A DNA stretch of 64,000 bases from Melastoma dodecandrum (Eukaryota > Streptophyta > Magnoliopsida > Myrtales > Melastomataceae). The DNA lies in assembly GCA_029817715.1 (NCBI GenBank), contig JARUPY010000607.1:1922001-1986000 (forward strand). Reading direction: 5' to 3'. Position 1 is the stretch's first letter. Each line of letters begins with the position of its first letter. The position numbers and the translations under genes were made by a program. The notes under the pieces were generated by a model that saw only the letters and a list, made by a program, of their open reading frames with translations, ran no database searches and had not been told where the DNA came from. Below, in pieces: positions 37,741 to 49,143 of this stretch.

Positions 37741-39857
37741 TCACACACTCCCCGAGTCACCCTTCTCAGAAAATTTTCCATAGCATATCATCAACAAAAA
37801 CAAAAACAGGCCGTAACTCAATATTATCGGCCAAGCTTAGCTACATATATCCTTTCTTAAGTCTTCTCTAGGAGCAAAAGAACCGAGGCACTATACCCCA
37901 AATCAAATTAGGATTCTCACCACTTCTTTAGAAATGGAGAGTGATTAATTCTTTTCTAATCCTTATTAATATTATGAAATTACTTTATTACCCTTAATAT
38001 ATTAAGAAGTTAATAAATTATTTTCTTTAATATATTAATTAATAAATAAATTATAATTTCTTGTTTATGCTTTAATAGGGTATATATAACATTTAACTTT
38101 TATGATTTTAAGATTTATGGTTTAATTTTAATATTTAAGGTTTAATGTTTCATGCTTAGTGTTTCGGATTTATAATTTATGGTTTAATTTTTTAATATTT
38201 ATGATTTAACATTTATGGTATATGGTTTTTAATATTTTGAATTTAACATTTCATATTTAATGTTTTGAATTTATAATCTATGGTTTAACGTTCAATATTT
38301 ATTGTTTTGACATTTAGGGTTAATGGTTTAACGAGTTTAATATTTTGGATTCATAATCTAGTGTTTATAATTTATTATATTGTTAACTAAATGTAATGTT
38401 TTAAAGTGTAAAAGTATTTAAAAAGTAATTATATAGAGTAACGTCAATTTTACTCTTAACATAATTAAAATAATATAAATAAAATAAAATTAAAATCACT
38501 TCGTTACGGTAAATGCGCACTTGCTCCAGTCGGGTATCGAAATGGAGAAGTTATTATGATCAGATCATGCACACAGAAGATTTAGACAACAAAGGCCATC
38601 CTAAATTTCCCGAACTTCAGGAAGAAGGAAGGAATATTCGTTTGTTCTGTGTGGCTCTAGGGGGAATATCCGCGGCTTCTTTGTCCGAATAAGGACGATC
38701 CCGGGGTGCGCCACGTGGACAGTTTGGAAGCCTTATAGCGCATGTCTGTGGTTGGGGGTAACTCGGCTTTCGCCTTTTGCTCGGTATTTTTCCTGCCATG
38801 TTTTTCTTATAAAATAAAGAAAAATTTGGGACTTTAATTACCGTGCCATTATTACTATTATCATTATTATCAACGGTCTAACCTGCCCCATACAAAGAGA
38901 TGCTCACCCAAGATTCGCATATTAAAAATAATAATAATAAAAAAAATTGGGACTTCACTATCCTTAAGTTTATTTAGTCTCTTGTTCTTACTTTTAGAGT
39001 CACATTTGCGTGTATCTTTCTTTTTTTTATTACCATCGTAAAAATAGTCGACGATATTTAGTTGACTCAGATTAAGGTTAACGGACAACGACATTGTGAT
39101 TACTACGACAGACGTCGATAGGGCTGCTTCACGCACGTTCTTCGCGGACATTGTGATTCCGAAACCTCGTTTCAGGCACGCCCGGCTTTATCCTATCTGA
39201 ATGTTGAGGTTATATTCTTCTTCTCGTTTAATTTAGGAAAAATTATTAATCTTATGTTTTTTTCGCCTACTGAAGCTTTAACCGTGACCGAGAGCGTATG
39301 ATAAGCTGAGAGCCGAATGAATGGAGGGATACAACGGGGGCATTATTCCCTATGGAGATGGCTGGGTAGATTCGGTGGAATATCCTTTCCAAAGGTACAA
39401 TACAACTACCTACGACCACTTCCCCCGTGGGAACTTACCGGCCACCGGTTGACCGCGTGGGCTTCAAAAAACCGCCGCCCGTCCTTTGTTGGGCCTAGGA
39501 GTTGGGCCCATCTTGGGCCTACCCAACAACAATCGCCTCCTCCTCGTTTCCAATTACCAGAGTGCCCCCCTTACCGCGGACCGCCGATCAGATCAGACAA
39601 CCGGTGTAAACCCCAAGTAACATAAACTTAAACATGGTCGGTTTATATACAGCCAGTACACATTTATAATTATAATGCCCCTTCTTCTCACGGGGCATTC
39701 CTTATTACACCCCAGAAAGAAAAACGACACGAGTATGGAGAAGAATTTCTTATACCTTGCTTGCAATATATGCATATGAATATATAATGGTATGATTTTT
39801 TATTTATCGTAATGTATGATGGGGATTTGGAATTGCTATTTTTAGTTGTTTTGTTCG
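37741..39857. other. AT-rich intergenic region
   Basis: No gene recognised. It includes the degenerate AT-rich repeat at 38085-38400, a short GC-richer block near 38600-38760 and TGGGCC words near 39488-39520. The last 250 bases would be 3' trailer of the SHINE gene. Confidence 0.35.
38085..38400. repeat. Degenerate AT-rich repeat of GGTTTAA/ATTTATG words
   Basis: About 300 bases built from variants of ATGGTTTAAT, AATATTTA and CATTTAGGGTTAATGG. The words resemble mutated copies of the plant telomere unit TTTAGGG or a low-complexity minisatellite. No exact unit can be set by eye. Confidence 0.55.
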
Positions 39858-40648
39858 TCACCCGGGAAATGGGGGAGTCGAGGGCGAGCAGTCGGAAGTG
39901 GAGGAGGGAGGAGGGCCGGGACAGTTCCTGTTCAGTAGCTCCTCGATCATCTGCAACGCGATCCTCTCGTCCTCCCGCATGCCCGAGAGCGACAGAGGCG
40001 AGTGGGAAGGAGATGGGTCATCGGTTTCGTCTATTTCATCGATGGTTTCAGGGTTCTGATCCCCGCAGGCGACTGTTTCCTTCCCGAACTGTACCTTCAT
40101 TACCCAGTTGCTGGAGTCTGCTGACCGTTGGCTGCCACTGCCGCCACTTCTTCCAGCCCTTTTCTGCCATACCCCGATGTGGGAATTCTCCGTGTCGAGC
40201 CTCAGGCAGGTTAGGGACGGGCTAGGTGCCTTGCTGCATCTCCTTAGCTTCGCGTTAAGCATCTCGGATAACTTCTTCGGGGAAGGGAGCCTCGAACAAG
40301 CATTACCATGATCCACATTTGCTTCCAGTATACCCAATCCAGTAGCTGGTTCCGCGTCGCGGGGCGCGGGGAAGTTGGTCTTGGCGTTCCGGCCGCTCAT
40401 CAGGATCGCTGCCTGGTCGTACGCTCTTGCAGCCTCCTCTGCCGTCTCATATGTCCCCAGCCATATCCTTCTCTTCCTGCACAAGTAATTAAAATCCCGA
40501 CTTTGATCCAGAGACTCCATCAAAGGGCGTTATCGATCTATCCGGAGACAAAGACGTGGGAGACTTACAGGAGAGGGTGTCGAATTTCGGAAACCCAAGA
40601 GCCCCAGTGACGCTGCCGGACACCCCTGAACTTCTTGGTCTGAACCAT
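39858..40648 (-). CDS. SHN: SHINE/WIN1-type AP2/ERF transcription factor
   Basis: Exon 1 (40648-40569) codes [20 protein letters not shown] and the next few residues up to HPL; exon 2 (40476-39858) continues [21 protein letters not shown]. Total 232 residues. The single AP2 domain lies at about 6-65, and the intron sits inside it at the position typical of the SHN clade. The clade's middle motif ([20 protein letters not shown]) and C-terminal motif ([16 protein letters not shown]) are both present. SHN proteins work in the nucleus and activate wax, cutin and pectin-related genes of the epidermis. I cannot say whether it is orthologous to SHN1, 2 or 3. The Pro/Ser-rich tail ([18 protein letters not shown]) is longer than in Arabidopsis. 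Confidence 0.94.
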
Positions 40649-42664
40649 TGTCGCATTTCACAGCCCCATGTTTTTCTTGATCTCACCTTGTCTTCCCGCG
40701 GGAGGGCTTTCACGAAATCAATACATAAGAAAGAAATGAATTTCCCTCTGAGCAAAGTGTCATAAAAAACATCTTTGCTGGGGTTGGGGGGGGGGGGGGG
40801 GGAAGACAAACATTTTTAAAGGGCTGGAGTTGGGGGTGGTGGTGGAAATAATTTGAGGGGTTAATCCTGGTAAGAAGAGTAAACTGTCGGCGAACTAAAA
40901 GTGGCATGATAACTTCCGACTTTATCTCAGTAGTTATTAAACAAGAAGCACACGGGTTCACTTCACTTCATCTCCTAAAGTTCAAAAAGGAGTATGGTCT
41001 TTCCAATGGTTTGCTACAAAAAAAAAAACAAAAAATTTTGACTGCTGTTCATTGAATGCGCAGTTGTCTCGAGTCGTTGAGTTCGAGTGTGTATCGTAAA
41101 AAAAAAACAAAGGAACGACTGATGTCTTGTAATGATAAAAGAGGGAAGGATTCCCTCGGGCGGGGTTCATGAAAGCGAAAACGATGTTTTTCTTCTTTGT
41201 GTGTACATGATTGGTCTAATCTCTATACTCACCTCGATCGAACGAACCTAAGCGGTTTACTTCCTCGGGCAACTAATAACTCCTCCTCTATGAGAATCAT
41301 GTGTGTAAGGAGAGGAAACGGAGTGGGGGACCTCGGTTGGTTCGTGAATTGAATACAGCTACTCCTTACGTTTAAAGCTTGGCGAATCAGGACAAATACG
41401 AGCCGCGGACCGTACCCTTGATAGTTGTCGGGACAAAAGTGAGGCGAAGTTGTAGTGCATGCAAATCGCAAGCCCGACGAGGAAAATACGCTGATTTCGC
41501 AGGACGAACTTCCCGTTTCGTGTACGAAGTAGAAAGGGACGATTAATTGATGCTACACTTGGGATATCGGTAAAGCAATTGGGGGGAGGGGGTACGCGGA
41601 CCTTGTTCGAAGGACGAGAGCCTTCCGACGACGCCCTAACGTACGAATTCCGGTTGATTAAACCGATTGCGGTCACGTAGTCGTATGTTTTCACATCGCG
41701 CGTCTTGTTTAATGATATTATTTTACTTGTACATTTTAACTCGAAGGACGTATTGAAAAATTTTAAAAGGTTAAAGAAGGAAGTTAAATAAATAAAAAAT
41801 ATTTTTTAGAAAAAAAATAAATAAAGGCTACGTAACGGATGGACCCGCAATATTTAAAATAAAGAAACCAAAAGGGATAATTTATGACTGTCAGGAAAAT
41901 ATAGGTAGAATTATTTAATAATTTTGTTGCTCTCCCTCTCCCTTGTTTCTTTATCGGGGCACTTATTTAATACACAAACATGCGTCGCCAATGTCCCTCT
42001 TTAGAAGAATTTCATCTCGTTGGTTACTCGGGATAAATAAATTCCCTCTCCCCTCCCATAGAGCATCATACGTTTTTATCGCTTGTTCATCGTTTTTTTT
42101 TTCTTATTTTGTCGGGATCCGAACTGAATTTTAGTTTGAAACTGACAAAGAGGGGGGTGACAGACGCAACACGAAACAACCACCTCGTATCTTCCGAGTC
42201 TCCCCCTTTCCCGTCGTTCAACTCTCAACAACCAGTCAGCAGCCCCCCCGTGTCATGTCAACTCTATACCCAACGCACGTCCGCCGCGACGTCCCTCGTG
42301 AAACCCCTCCACAGCCCACATTGGCCATTGGACGAGTTCAAGTGGGAGATGCCTGCTGTCTGATGCATTAACGAGTGGTTGGGGCGACTGTATGAACTCC
42401 TTGGGAAGTAGTGGGGTGAGATTGATCGTCTTTTGCTTGATTGGAGCTGTGACTGTTGTCTGCAAATCCATTAGGGGGATCGAGGGGTCTTCCCGGGGGG
42501 GGGGGGGGTTGATTGTGTGTTGATTCAAGCACGACTTTTGTTTCGACTTTGTGCCTGAACGAACCTTTGTGTAGACGGCCTTTAACCTAAGGCCAAAGGT
42601 AGCAGCAAGCTAGTCCTGATGCCAGTGTATTCGCCGACCCATCTATCGAGCTTAAGCTTGCATG
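40649..42664. other. Upstream region of the SHINE gene, no gene recognised
   Basis: Contains a G-run at 40787-40802, another at 42497-42508 and a block (41,230-41,700) unusually rich in CG dinucleotides with two overlapping minus-strand frames that match nothing I know. Includes the SHINE promoter. Confidence 0.35.
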
Positions 42665-43339
42665 TCATTCTTGTGCGATGATATCCAGAAGTGAGTTCGT
42701 CTGTTCTCGTGTAGCTACATAACGTGGGTATTTGGTTATGCATAATTTAGCTCTTGGGAATGATCTGGCTGCCCTGACGATCTTGTCAATTGCTGAGCTA
42801 GTGTTCCGGTTACCCTGACAATGCAGCCAAACTCTGTTGGCAATCTCTTGAACGATTCCAAGGACCACCACTTCTGTCTGCAACTGGGCATTAGCTTCGG
42901 CAGTAATATTGTCCATGCTCCCCTGCTTTCGGATCTGCTCGATGAGGAAATGTGGCAGCAGGATCCTAAGTTCACCGAGAAGTTCTGCTATCCCCAACAG
43001 CTTTACACTGGCCGATCCCCTTCCGCTACCTACGTGAGGACTCGACTTCCAATCCATCTCAAGAAGATGGGATTCTTTTCTAGGCACAACCCCTTGGGCG
43101 TTCAGGTCAGGTCTGCGACGGCTCTCCATGTATTATCTGCTACGTGATGCTGATTGCTCGCTGTCATTCTTCACATAACCATTCAAAATCCCATCTCCTG
43201 CAACTGGAACAAGACAAGCTGCCGCGAAGGCGGATACACAATCAAAAACCCAGTTGCTCTTCGAACCATGGATCTTACTCCCAACTCGTCTTCTCATCTC
43301 TCTCGTTGCAGCGACTGTAGAACAAAAATGCGGTGTCAA
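42665..43339 (-). other. Unidentified open-frame pair, possibly one decayed gene
   Basis: Two minus-strand frames follow one another: 43339-43133 (68 codons, ending DSEQSASRSR) and 43129-42665 (154 codons, ending NSLLDIIAQE). The second has protein-like composition with stretches such as LLGELRILLPHFLIEQIRKQ and IVQEIANRVWLHCQGN, and an Arg-rich ARSFPRAKLCITKYPRY segment. I recognise no domain, no membrane segment and no signal peptide. A single stop and a change of frame separate the parts, so they could be exons, a pseudogene, or chance. Confidence 0.25.
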
Positions 43340-43821
43340 GGAATGGGCTTTGGAACAGACCCATGAATCTGATCACGCACAAAAACCAAACATGCTTTCT
43401 GGGATTACGGAATTATAAAAAGTACCAAATCACTGAGCTCCAAAATTGAACGGTTCACACAGTTCAGTCCTCCATTCCCATCCAACAAAATAAAACCAAC
43501 CAGCCTTTCTCCAACCTCTTCTTTTAGCCTTTGTTCTTCAGCGGAGCAGATCAAAAGATCCACCAAAACAATAAAAAAGGAGCACATGCTTTTCTTACGC
43601 CACACAGCATCATCATCACCATCATCATCATCAGTTATTCCCCCCTCCCTCCTATCTTTCCCTCCCATGTGATTATTCCACAAGAAATCATTAGAAAATC
43701 TCCCCCCCCCCCCACCCCACCCCAATCACGCATATGATTACATCATGGCCTAGTGACATTTTCACCTGCAGAAGAAAACCTCAATGAAGCAAGCCACCCA
43801 TATAATTCAAATCTCGAAAAC

Positions 43822-44262
43822 ATGTCTCCTCAGTTGACCTCACAGGGCATGGTCCTGGCAACCACGGCCGCCATGGCGGTCTCCGGCACGGTGATCCTCC
43901 TCGCCCTACGCCTCCACCACAGGACCCTTCCCTCCCCGGAAGTCCTGCTACGCCCCTGCATCTCCTCCTCCTCCTCCTCTGGTAGTCGCCTAATCTTCTC
44001 TTTTCTTCCTTCTTCTTTCACCCGGAGTGACCGGAGCTAAAGGAATGTTCTTGCAGGCGAGCGGAGGGGAATCAGGGGAGATAACAAGTCCAAGAAGAAG
44101 AAGAAGAAGAGGGTGAGGTTCGCGAAAGACGTGGTCGATCCGGGCATGGTCGCAAATTCATCGTCGATGCCCGAGGACGACGAAGGGGGGAGTGGTGGTG
44201 ATATCGCAACCTCGTCGGGAGACAAGGTCAGGGGAATTCAGGCAAACAGGATGGCCCTCTAT

Positions 44263-44305
<43 letters not shown>

Positions 44306-44323
44306 ACCCCCCCCCCCCCCCCC

Positions 44324-44362
<39 letters not shown>

Positions 44363-44391
44363 ACCCCCCCCCCCCCCCCCCCCCCACCCCC

Positions 44392-44426
<35 letters not shown>

Positions 44427-44538
44427 CCCCCCCCCCCCCCCCAAATCACCCACCGCCATCAGTATATTCCTTGTAAAAATATTCACCCAGATTCCCAGTT
44501 CGGCATCTGGGGTGGCTTCACTTCCATCCCAAACCTAA
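43822..44538 (+). pseudogene. Small single-span membrane protein gene entered by a C tract
   Basis: Exon 1 (43822-43981) codes MSPQLTSQGMVLATTAAMAV then SGTVILLALRLHH, a probable membrane segment; exon 2 starts at 44057 (TTGCAG|GCGAGC) and continues with a Lys-rich block and KKRVRFAKDVVDP, ending GIQANRMALYT before the frame runs into 44264-44442, almost pure C. As written the frame stays open as polyproline to 44538, 213 codons in all. In related plant proteins of unknown function, as I remember them, NRxALY is followed by a short conserved end of about 20 residues, absent here. The gene is therefore either broken by the tract or mis-assembled. Function unknown; a nuclear or endomembrane place cannot be chosen. 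Confidence 0.6.
44264..44442. repeat. 179-bp near-pure poly-C tract
   Basis: 173 of 179 bases are C; the exceptions are A at 44306, 44324, 44363, 44386 and 44392 and G at 44426. It stands inside the coding frame of the small gene before it. Such a tract could be a true expansion, or a sequencing or assembly artefact. Confidence 0.95.
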
Positions 44539-44542
44539 TCGA

Positions 44543-45130
44543 TGTTCTAATTTTTTTTTTTTATGGGTTTTGTCCTGTGTGTGTCTGTACCATGTTCGTG
44601 GTGACTTTTCCTCCATCGCATCAAAATGCCCCGACCCTTACAAGGGATTTAATTCTCATTATTCAACTGGTTGCTTGCGTGAAGCAACAAAAAGATTCCC
44701 TTCCCCCCAAAAAACGTGGTTTTTGTTGCTTTGATGGAAAACAGAAGAAATTGCTTAGTATGAAATTTGATGGGACATTTTAGTAGTAGCTGCTATAACT
44801 GAACCCAATATTAAATATGGTTTTTTTTTTTGTTAATAGAAGACTCTTTCTTCGCATGAATGAAGAAGTTTGGGGCTAAGAAAATGAGAGGAAAATAACT
44901 TTATCTTAGCTGAAAGAATTAAACTTTGAAAATAGTTTTCTCTAAATATTTCAAAAAATAGTTCTGTATCTAGATGGCGACAAAAAGCTCCTTAATCTCT
45001 CCACGCCACGTTCGGATACACACTATGTTGTGTTTCTCATCATGACACCCATAATTTTGTGCATAGTTTCACTAGTCATGGATGATGGGTGTTGGCTGGG
45101 TTGTGTTGTAGGGAGTGTCGGTTAGTAGCG
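44543..45130. other. Intergenic stretch
   Basis: Contains T runs (44552-44562, 44821-44831) and no recognisable gene. Confidence 0.35.
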
Positions 45131-45270
45131 ACGAAGGTTCGGTTGTCGGTGAAGAAGATGTGCGAGTTCTGTTGGACTGTTAAGCTCAAGGGATGTGTTT
45201 TCGTCTTCTGTTCAGTCGATCCCGAGCATGAGCAACATCAAGGTATGGTGACTTTCACCCTGGATGTCCA
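45131..45270 (+). pseudogene. Decayed bL36 (mitochondrial-type ribosomal protein L36) copy
   Basis: The frame reads [20 protein letters not shown] then [18 protein letters not shown] and clearly follows bL36, including the zinc ligands CEFC, Cys and His. The start codon position reads ACG instead of ATG, and most RNA-contacting basic residues are changed (Arg to Trp, Cys and His; Lys to Glu). The Arg changes are those produced by C-to-T change in CG pairs, as expected in methylated, non-functional DNA. No partner ribosomal gene is near. I call it a fossil; a diverged live gene is less likely. Confidence 0.7.
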
Positions 45271-48200
45271 GCAGCTTCCTCCCACATACGTGTCGTTGTT
45301 TTGTTTTCGCCCGTTGATCTGTCTCAACCTTTTGCTTCTGTGGAATTGATTGGGCGTGGTGTAAATATGCCGCGGTCATTTGTCGGCTTTTTTCGGTTTC
45401 TTCGAATGCGAACCGGGAGGCTTATTTGAGCGACGGAAGGCTGTGTCGGTTGCGATGAGAAATTGGGTGCTGACGAGGAAGTTGTCGAGAAGAACTGAAT
45501 TGTAGTTTTTATTTCGGATCATGATCGCCCGAAGGTGGTTGTTGGGTCCTTTTCTTCCTGACTTCTCTTCTGTAAATCAAGGGAGTGGGCTGGTGGCGGT
45601 GGGTGGAGTAGGTAGGCTGGCGTGCATCACTTAACTCTTGCTCATAGAAGCTAATCTAGTGTGCTTCACGAGCGTAGTCTGGTCCCGTCAAGTGTTCTGT
45701 CAGTTTATTTGGTGGGTGTTGTCCTCAACCAAATTTTGATTCACGGGTTCGAAGTGAATGTTCGTCGAAGCTTCAGGATATACATCTGATCGAAAAGAAG
45801 AGGCAAAACAAACTTCGAAGCCAATAGTTTACTAATCCCTCTGTTTCCTTACAACATGGGCATTAGCTTTGCACCTAGCATTTAACTGTTGTCGTACTAC
45901 CAATTGTCTGATGAACTTAACCTGGTGTCGATCCACTGCATGCTTCTCTCAAGCCAATTATTATGTCATTTATATGCTCGTACGAGTATAAGGTCCTCGG
46001 AGACAGGGATTAAGCCGCGGATTTCACCAGTGTCAACCATGCAAGCCAGCGTGTTAAGCATACAGCAGAAGAAGCAAGATCCCACTCTGTTCTTCGGGTG
46101 GAGATTAGTATTGGCATCTCTCCTATCTAAGTAGCAACTCCATACTTTGGCACCAGTTGCTTGAACTGGGACGACAAATTCCCGTCACCAGCGTCCCATT
46201 CTCGAGACTTTGCAGACTCATATTCACCTTAGCGTGTAATGCTGGATTTTGTTGAGCCGTGTGGTAGTAGGCGTTCTGGTCTACCTGCGCATTACCCGTC
46301 GATCAATGACTTCCTGGGATTCGCACTCTGGCGATGACGGCATAGTTTGTTATTTTCCCTCTCGTTCATTGCACGGAGTTGCAGTAGTTGTTGACTTAGT
46401 AGTCTCTGACTTCTGCATTCCCTCCTCCTCATATGCACCCCAAAAAAACGAATGCTTAAAATCTTAAACAAGAGGGTGGTTGACAAACACAACACAAGTG
46501 TCTTAGGCTTGTCTTGTATGTTAAAATTAGCAGGATAACACGTTTTGTGCTAGAAGATGAGGGATGAATGTGAACATGCCCACCAATCCCATTCCATCAC
46601 GAACATACCATTCTAAAAGGGATCAGATTAATGGGAAAGTTCAACTAAAACACCCACCCAGAAAAGCAATCCTAATCCCACAACAATGAAATAAAAAAGA
46701 AAGACCCAGAAGAAGACCCAGTAGGAGGAATATGTCCATCTGTCTTTTGTCTCCTCAAGGCAACATCCCTAGATCTTAGGGATTAAGAAAATCATAGAAT
46801 ATGGCTGGGGTTGGAGGGGGGGGGGGGGGCTGAATATTCAAATCCCAATTGGAATTCACAAAGTCCTAAATCCAGGAAGGCTTACATTGAATCAAGCAGG
46901 GTTTTCCCAGCACAACTTGACTGAGCTTCTTTTTTTTTAAAGGAAGGGAAAGAAGATTAGGACACCAAACGGCATATTTAGCTAATCATGTTTATCTTAA
47001 TCAAAGAAAGAATAGAATTTGACCCGGACACAAATTTGGAATTTGGTGACCAGGAAGGATGTACCAAGAAACTTCGACAGGAGGGAGAGAGCTATGTCTG
47101 AAAACAATGGCCGCTCAATTGTATGGTCATTTACCACCAACATGTTCGCTTTGTTTATCATTAATTGCCGACCTATCAAAAAGGTGGTTCGATTTAAATT
47201 TAATCAAGTCACCGGCTCCACCATGAAATCTTTTATATTGCAGTTGGGATGGGACAGCTTGAGAAAAGGACTCCCACAAAACAAGTACAACAACCAACAC
47301 CCCCAGATTCGTGTCCAAAAGCTTTGTACCCGGAATTCTTCTAACATGTACTCTTGTCTGTCTGCATGAACCAAATATTATTTTTTAGGGTAGTGTGATC
47401 AAGATCAGACAAGTTTGAGAAAATGGTGTTGCTGATCTGGTCAGGCCAAGTTGTGGCATGGGCTTCTTTCCTAATCACGACACACCCAATTTGCAATATA
47501 CAATAACATTCCAATGCCATGCCAGAGGGAAAATGTGTTTTTTTAACTCATTGCCCACTTGACAAAGAATCACGAATATAGCAGCAGTGTGTAAAGATTG
47601 ACTTTTGTTTCTTTGTTGGTCTTGAGGATAAATACTTTTTGATTGAATCAGAATGGCGTGATCTTTCAAGGATTAGTTATGTTCACCCGATTTATCTGTT
47701 CCTGTCATTGTCAAGTCAATATTGAACAAAAAGGAAATGGCCCCCCAAAGGGGAGTTGGGGTTGCAAACTGATTAGTTGCAGATTGGTATTAGTAATAGT
47801 AGTAGTAGTAGTTGTTGTTGTTGTAGGAATTGGCCCCTTTTCTCCTCTCTTGTTGTATGTTGTTCTTCTTCTTCCTCCAAATTCATTGCACTCAATCCTA
47901 ATTCCCCAGGAAAACTTGAATGTGTGTCTACATGGACTGTATGTAGCCACCCTCTCCTCAATCAAACTGAACAAAAGTTGATGCATTCAAACCAAAACGG
48001 GTCATGAAATCTGCATTTCCTCCTCCTTAATTTGATTTTCTCATTTCTCTTTGCTACCCGACAACTTATTTTTGGGTTGGAAAGGTATTTATCCAAAGGG
48101 CAAGCCTGCCCTTTTTATTTCTTGACACGATTGAAGAAAGGTCCATGTGTGTTATAGTGACACGTTTTACAAGTTGCCGATGTCAACTTGAAAATGTAAT

Positions 48201-49143
48201 CGCAGAAGAGGAAAAGGGAGAAGGAAATCTTGATTTTTCACTATTAAAATGAGAGTGTGAATGTGGGTCCTTATCTGCATGCCTATGATTTAAATGCTTT
48301 TGTGTACTACGTTGCAGGATGTGGCCAAGTTCAATTAACCCATTTCCCAAATCTTATATTCTTTGATTATAACATTTGGCCCGACTTTCATTTTATTTCA
48401 TTTCATTTCATTTTCCAACTTATTCTAGTTTTAAAATTTTTTCTTTCTTCTAGTCCCTTCCATTTGTCCAGAACCCACAATTCCCAGGTTTTTAAATAAT
48501 TAATCGAGGGAGGAATCATGCGGCGGTGATTATGCGTAAACAAATTGGTTAATTACTGCATTAATTATTGAGAAGTGAGGAAACAAAATGAACTATATCA
48601 TTAGATCTTATGACTGCTGCTCAGTGAACACGGTTCGTGCGCGTATGGGCGGCCGGACTACCGATCATGTCGCGGGCAGCTTTACGGTCCGGCCGGGGGA
48701 CATAACTCGGTCCCCTGAACGGACCGGGACTAATCAAAGCTGTAAAAAAATGGGAGGAAAACCAGAGGGAGGGAAAGGTTAGTGTATCTTACAGTTGCAG
48801 GGTAATTGCAGAGATGGTGGGGGGTTGGGAGTTTGACATTGGTTAGATTCATTGCACTTTGCTTTGAAAATAGGGCACGAAGCACACCAGAACGTGTCCT
48901 TCCGTGTTTTCAATATAAACAGAGTTGGCCCTGGCCCCCCTCTTTCTTACATCCTAGTCCTCTTCTCTTCCTCTCCTCAAGTTTCCCATTTCCCTTTCTA
49001 CCATTTTTTGCCCTCTGCTTCCCTGGCTTGGGGGGGTTTTCGTCCATTTTGATGTGTGTATGCATTCTGGGTCTGCTGGTTTTGGTGTTTGTTGAACTGG
49101 GAGCTGGTAAAGTTTGCTCCTTTTGGGCTGTTCGGACCGCATC
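45271..49143. other. Long intergenic region and EBF promoter/leader
   Basis: No credible gene. Contents: G-run at 46818-46829, GTA/GTT triplet repeats at 47800-47825, TTTCA repeats near 48390-48412, and from about 48,850 a pyrimidine-rich stretch that probably belongs to the long 5' UTR usual for EBF genes. Short frames show no domain. Confidence 0.4.

Noticed and set aside
41229..41694. CG-rich minus-strand frames, considered as a plastid DNA insert
   Set aside because: No plastid gene could be recognised in either frame, so there is no positive support.
44158..44486. Long glycine-rich and proline-rich frames on both strands
   Set aside because: They are only translations of the C/G tract and carry no independent evidence.
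43822..44538. The 213-codon polyproline protein taken as a genuine extensin-like product
   Set aside because: The prolines come from a pure C run rather than varied Pro codons, without Ser-Pro repeats or a signal peptide.
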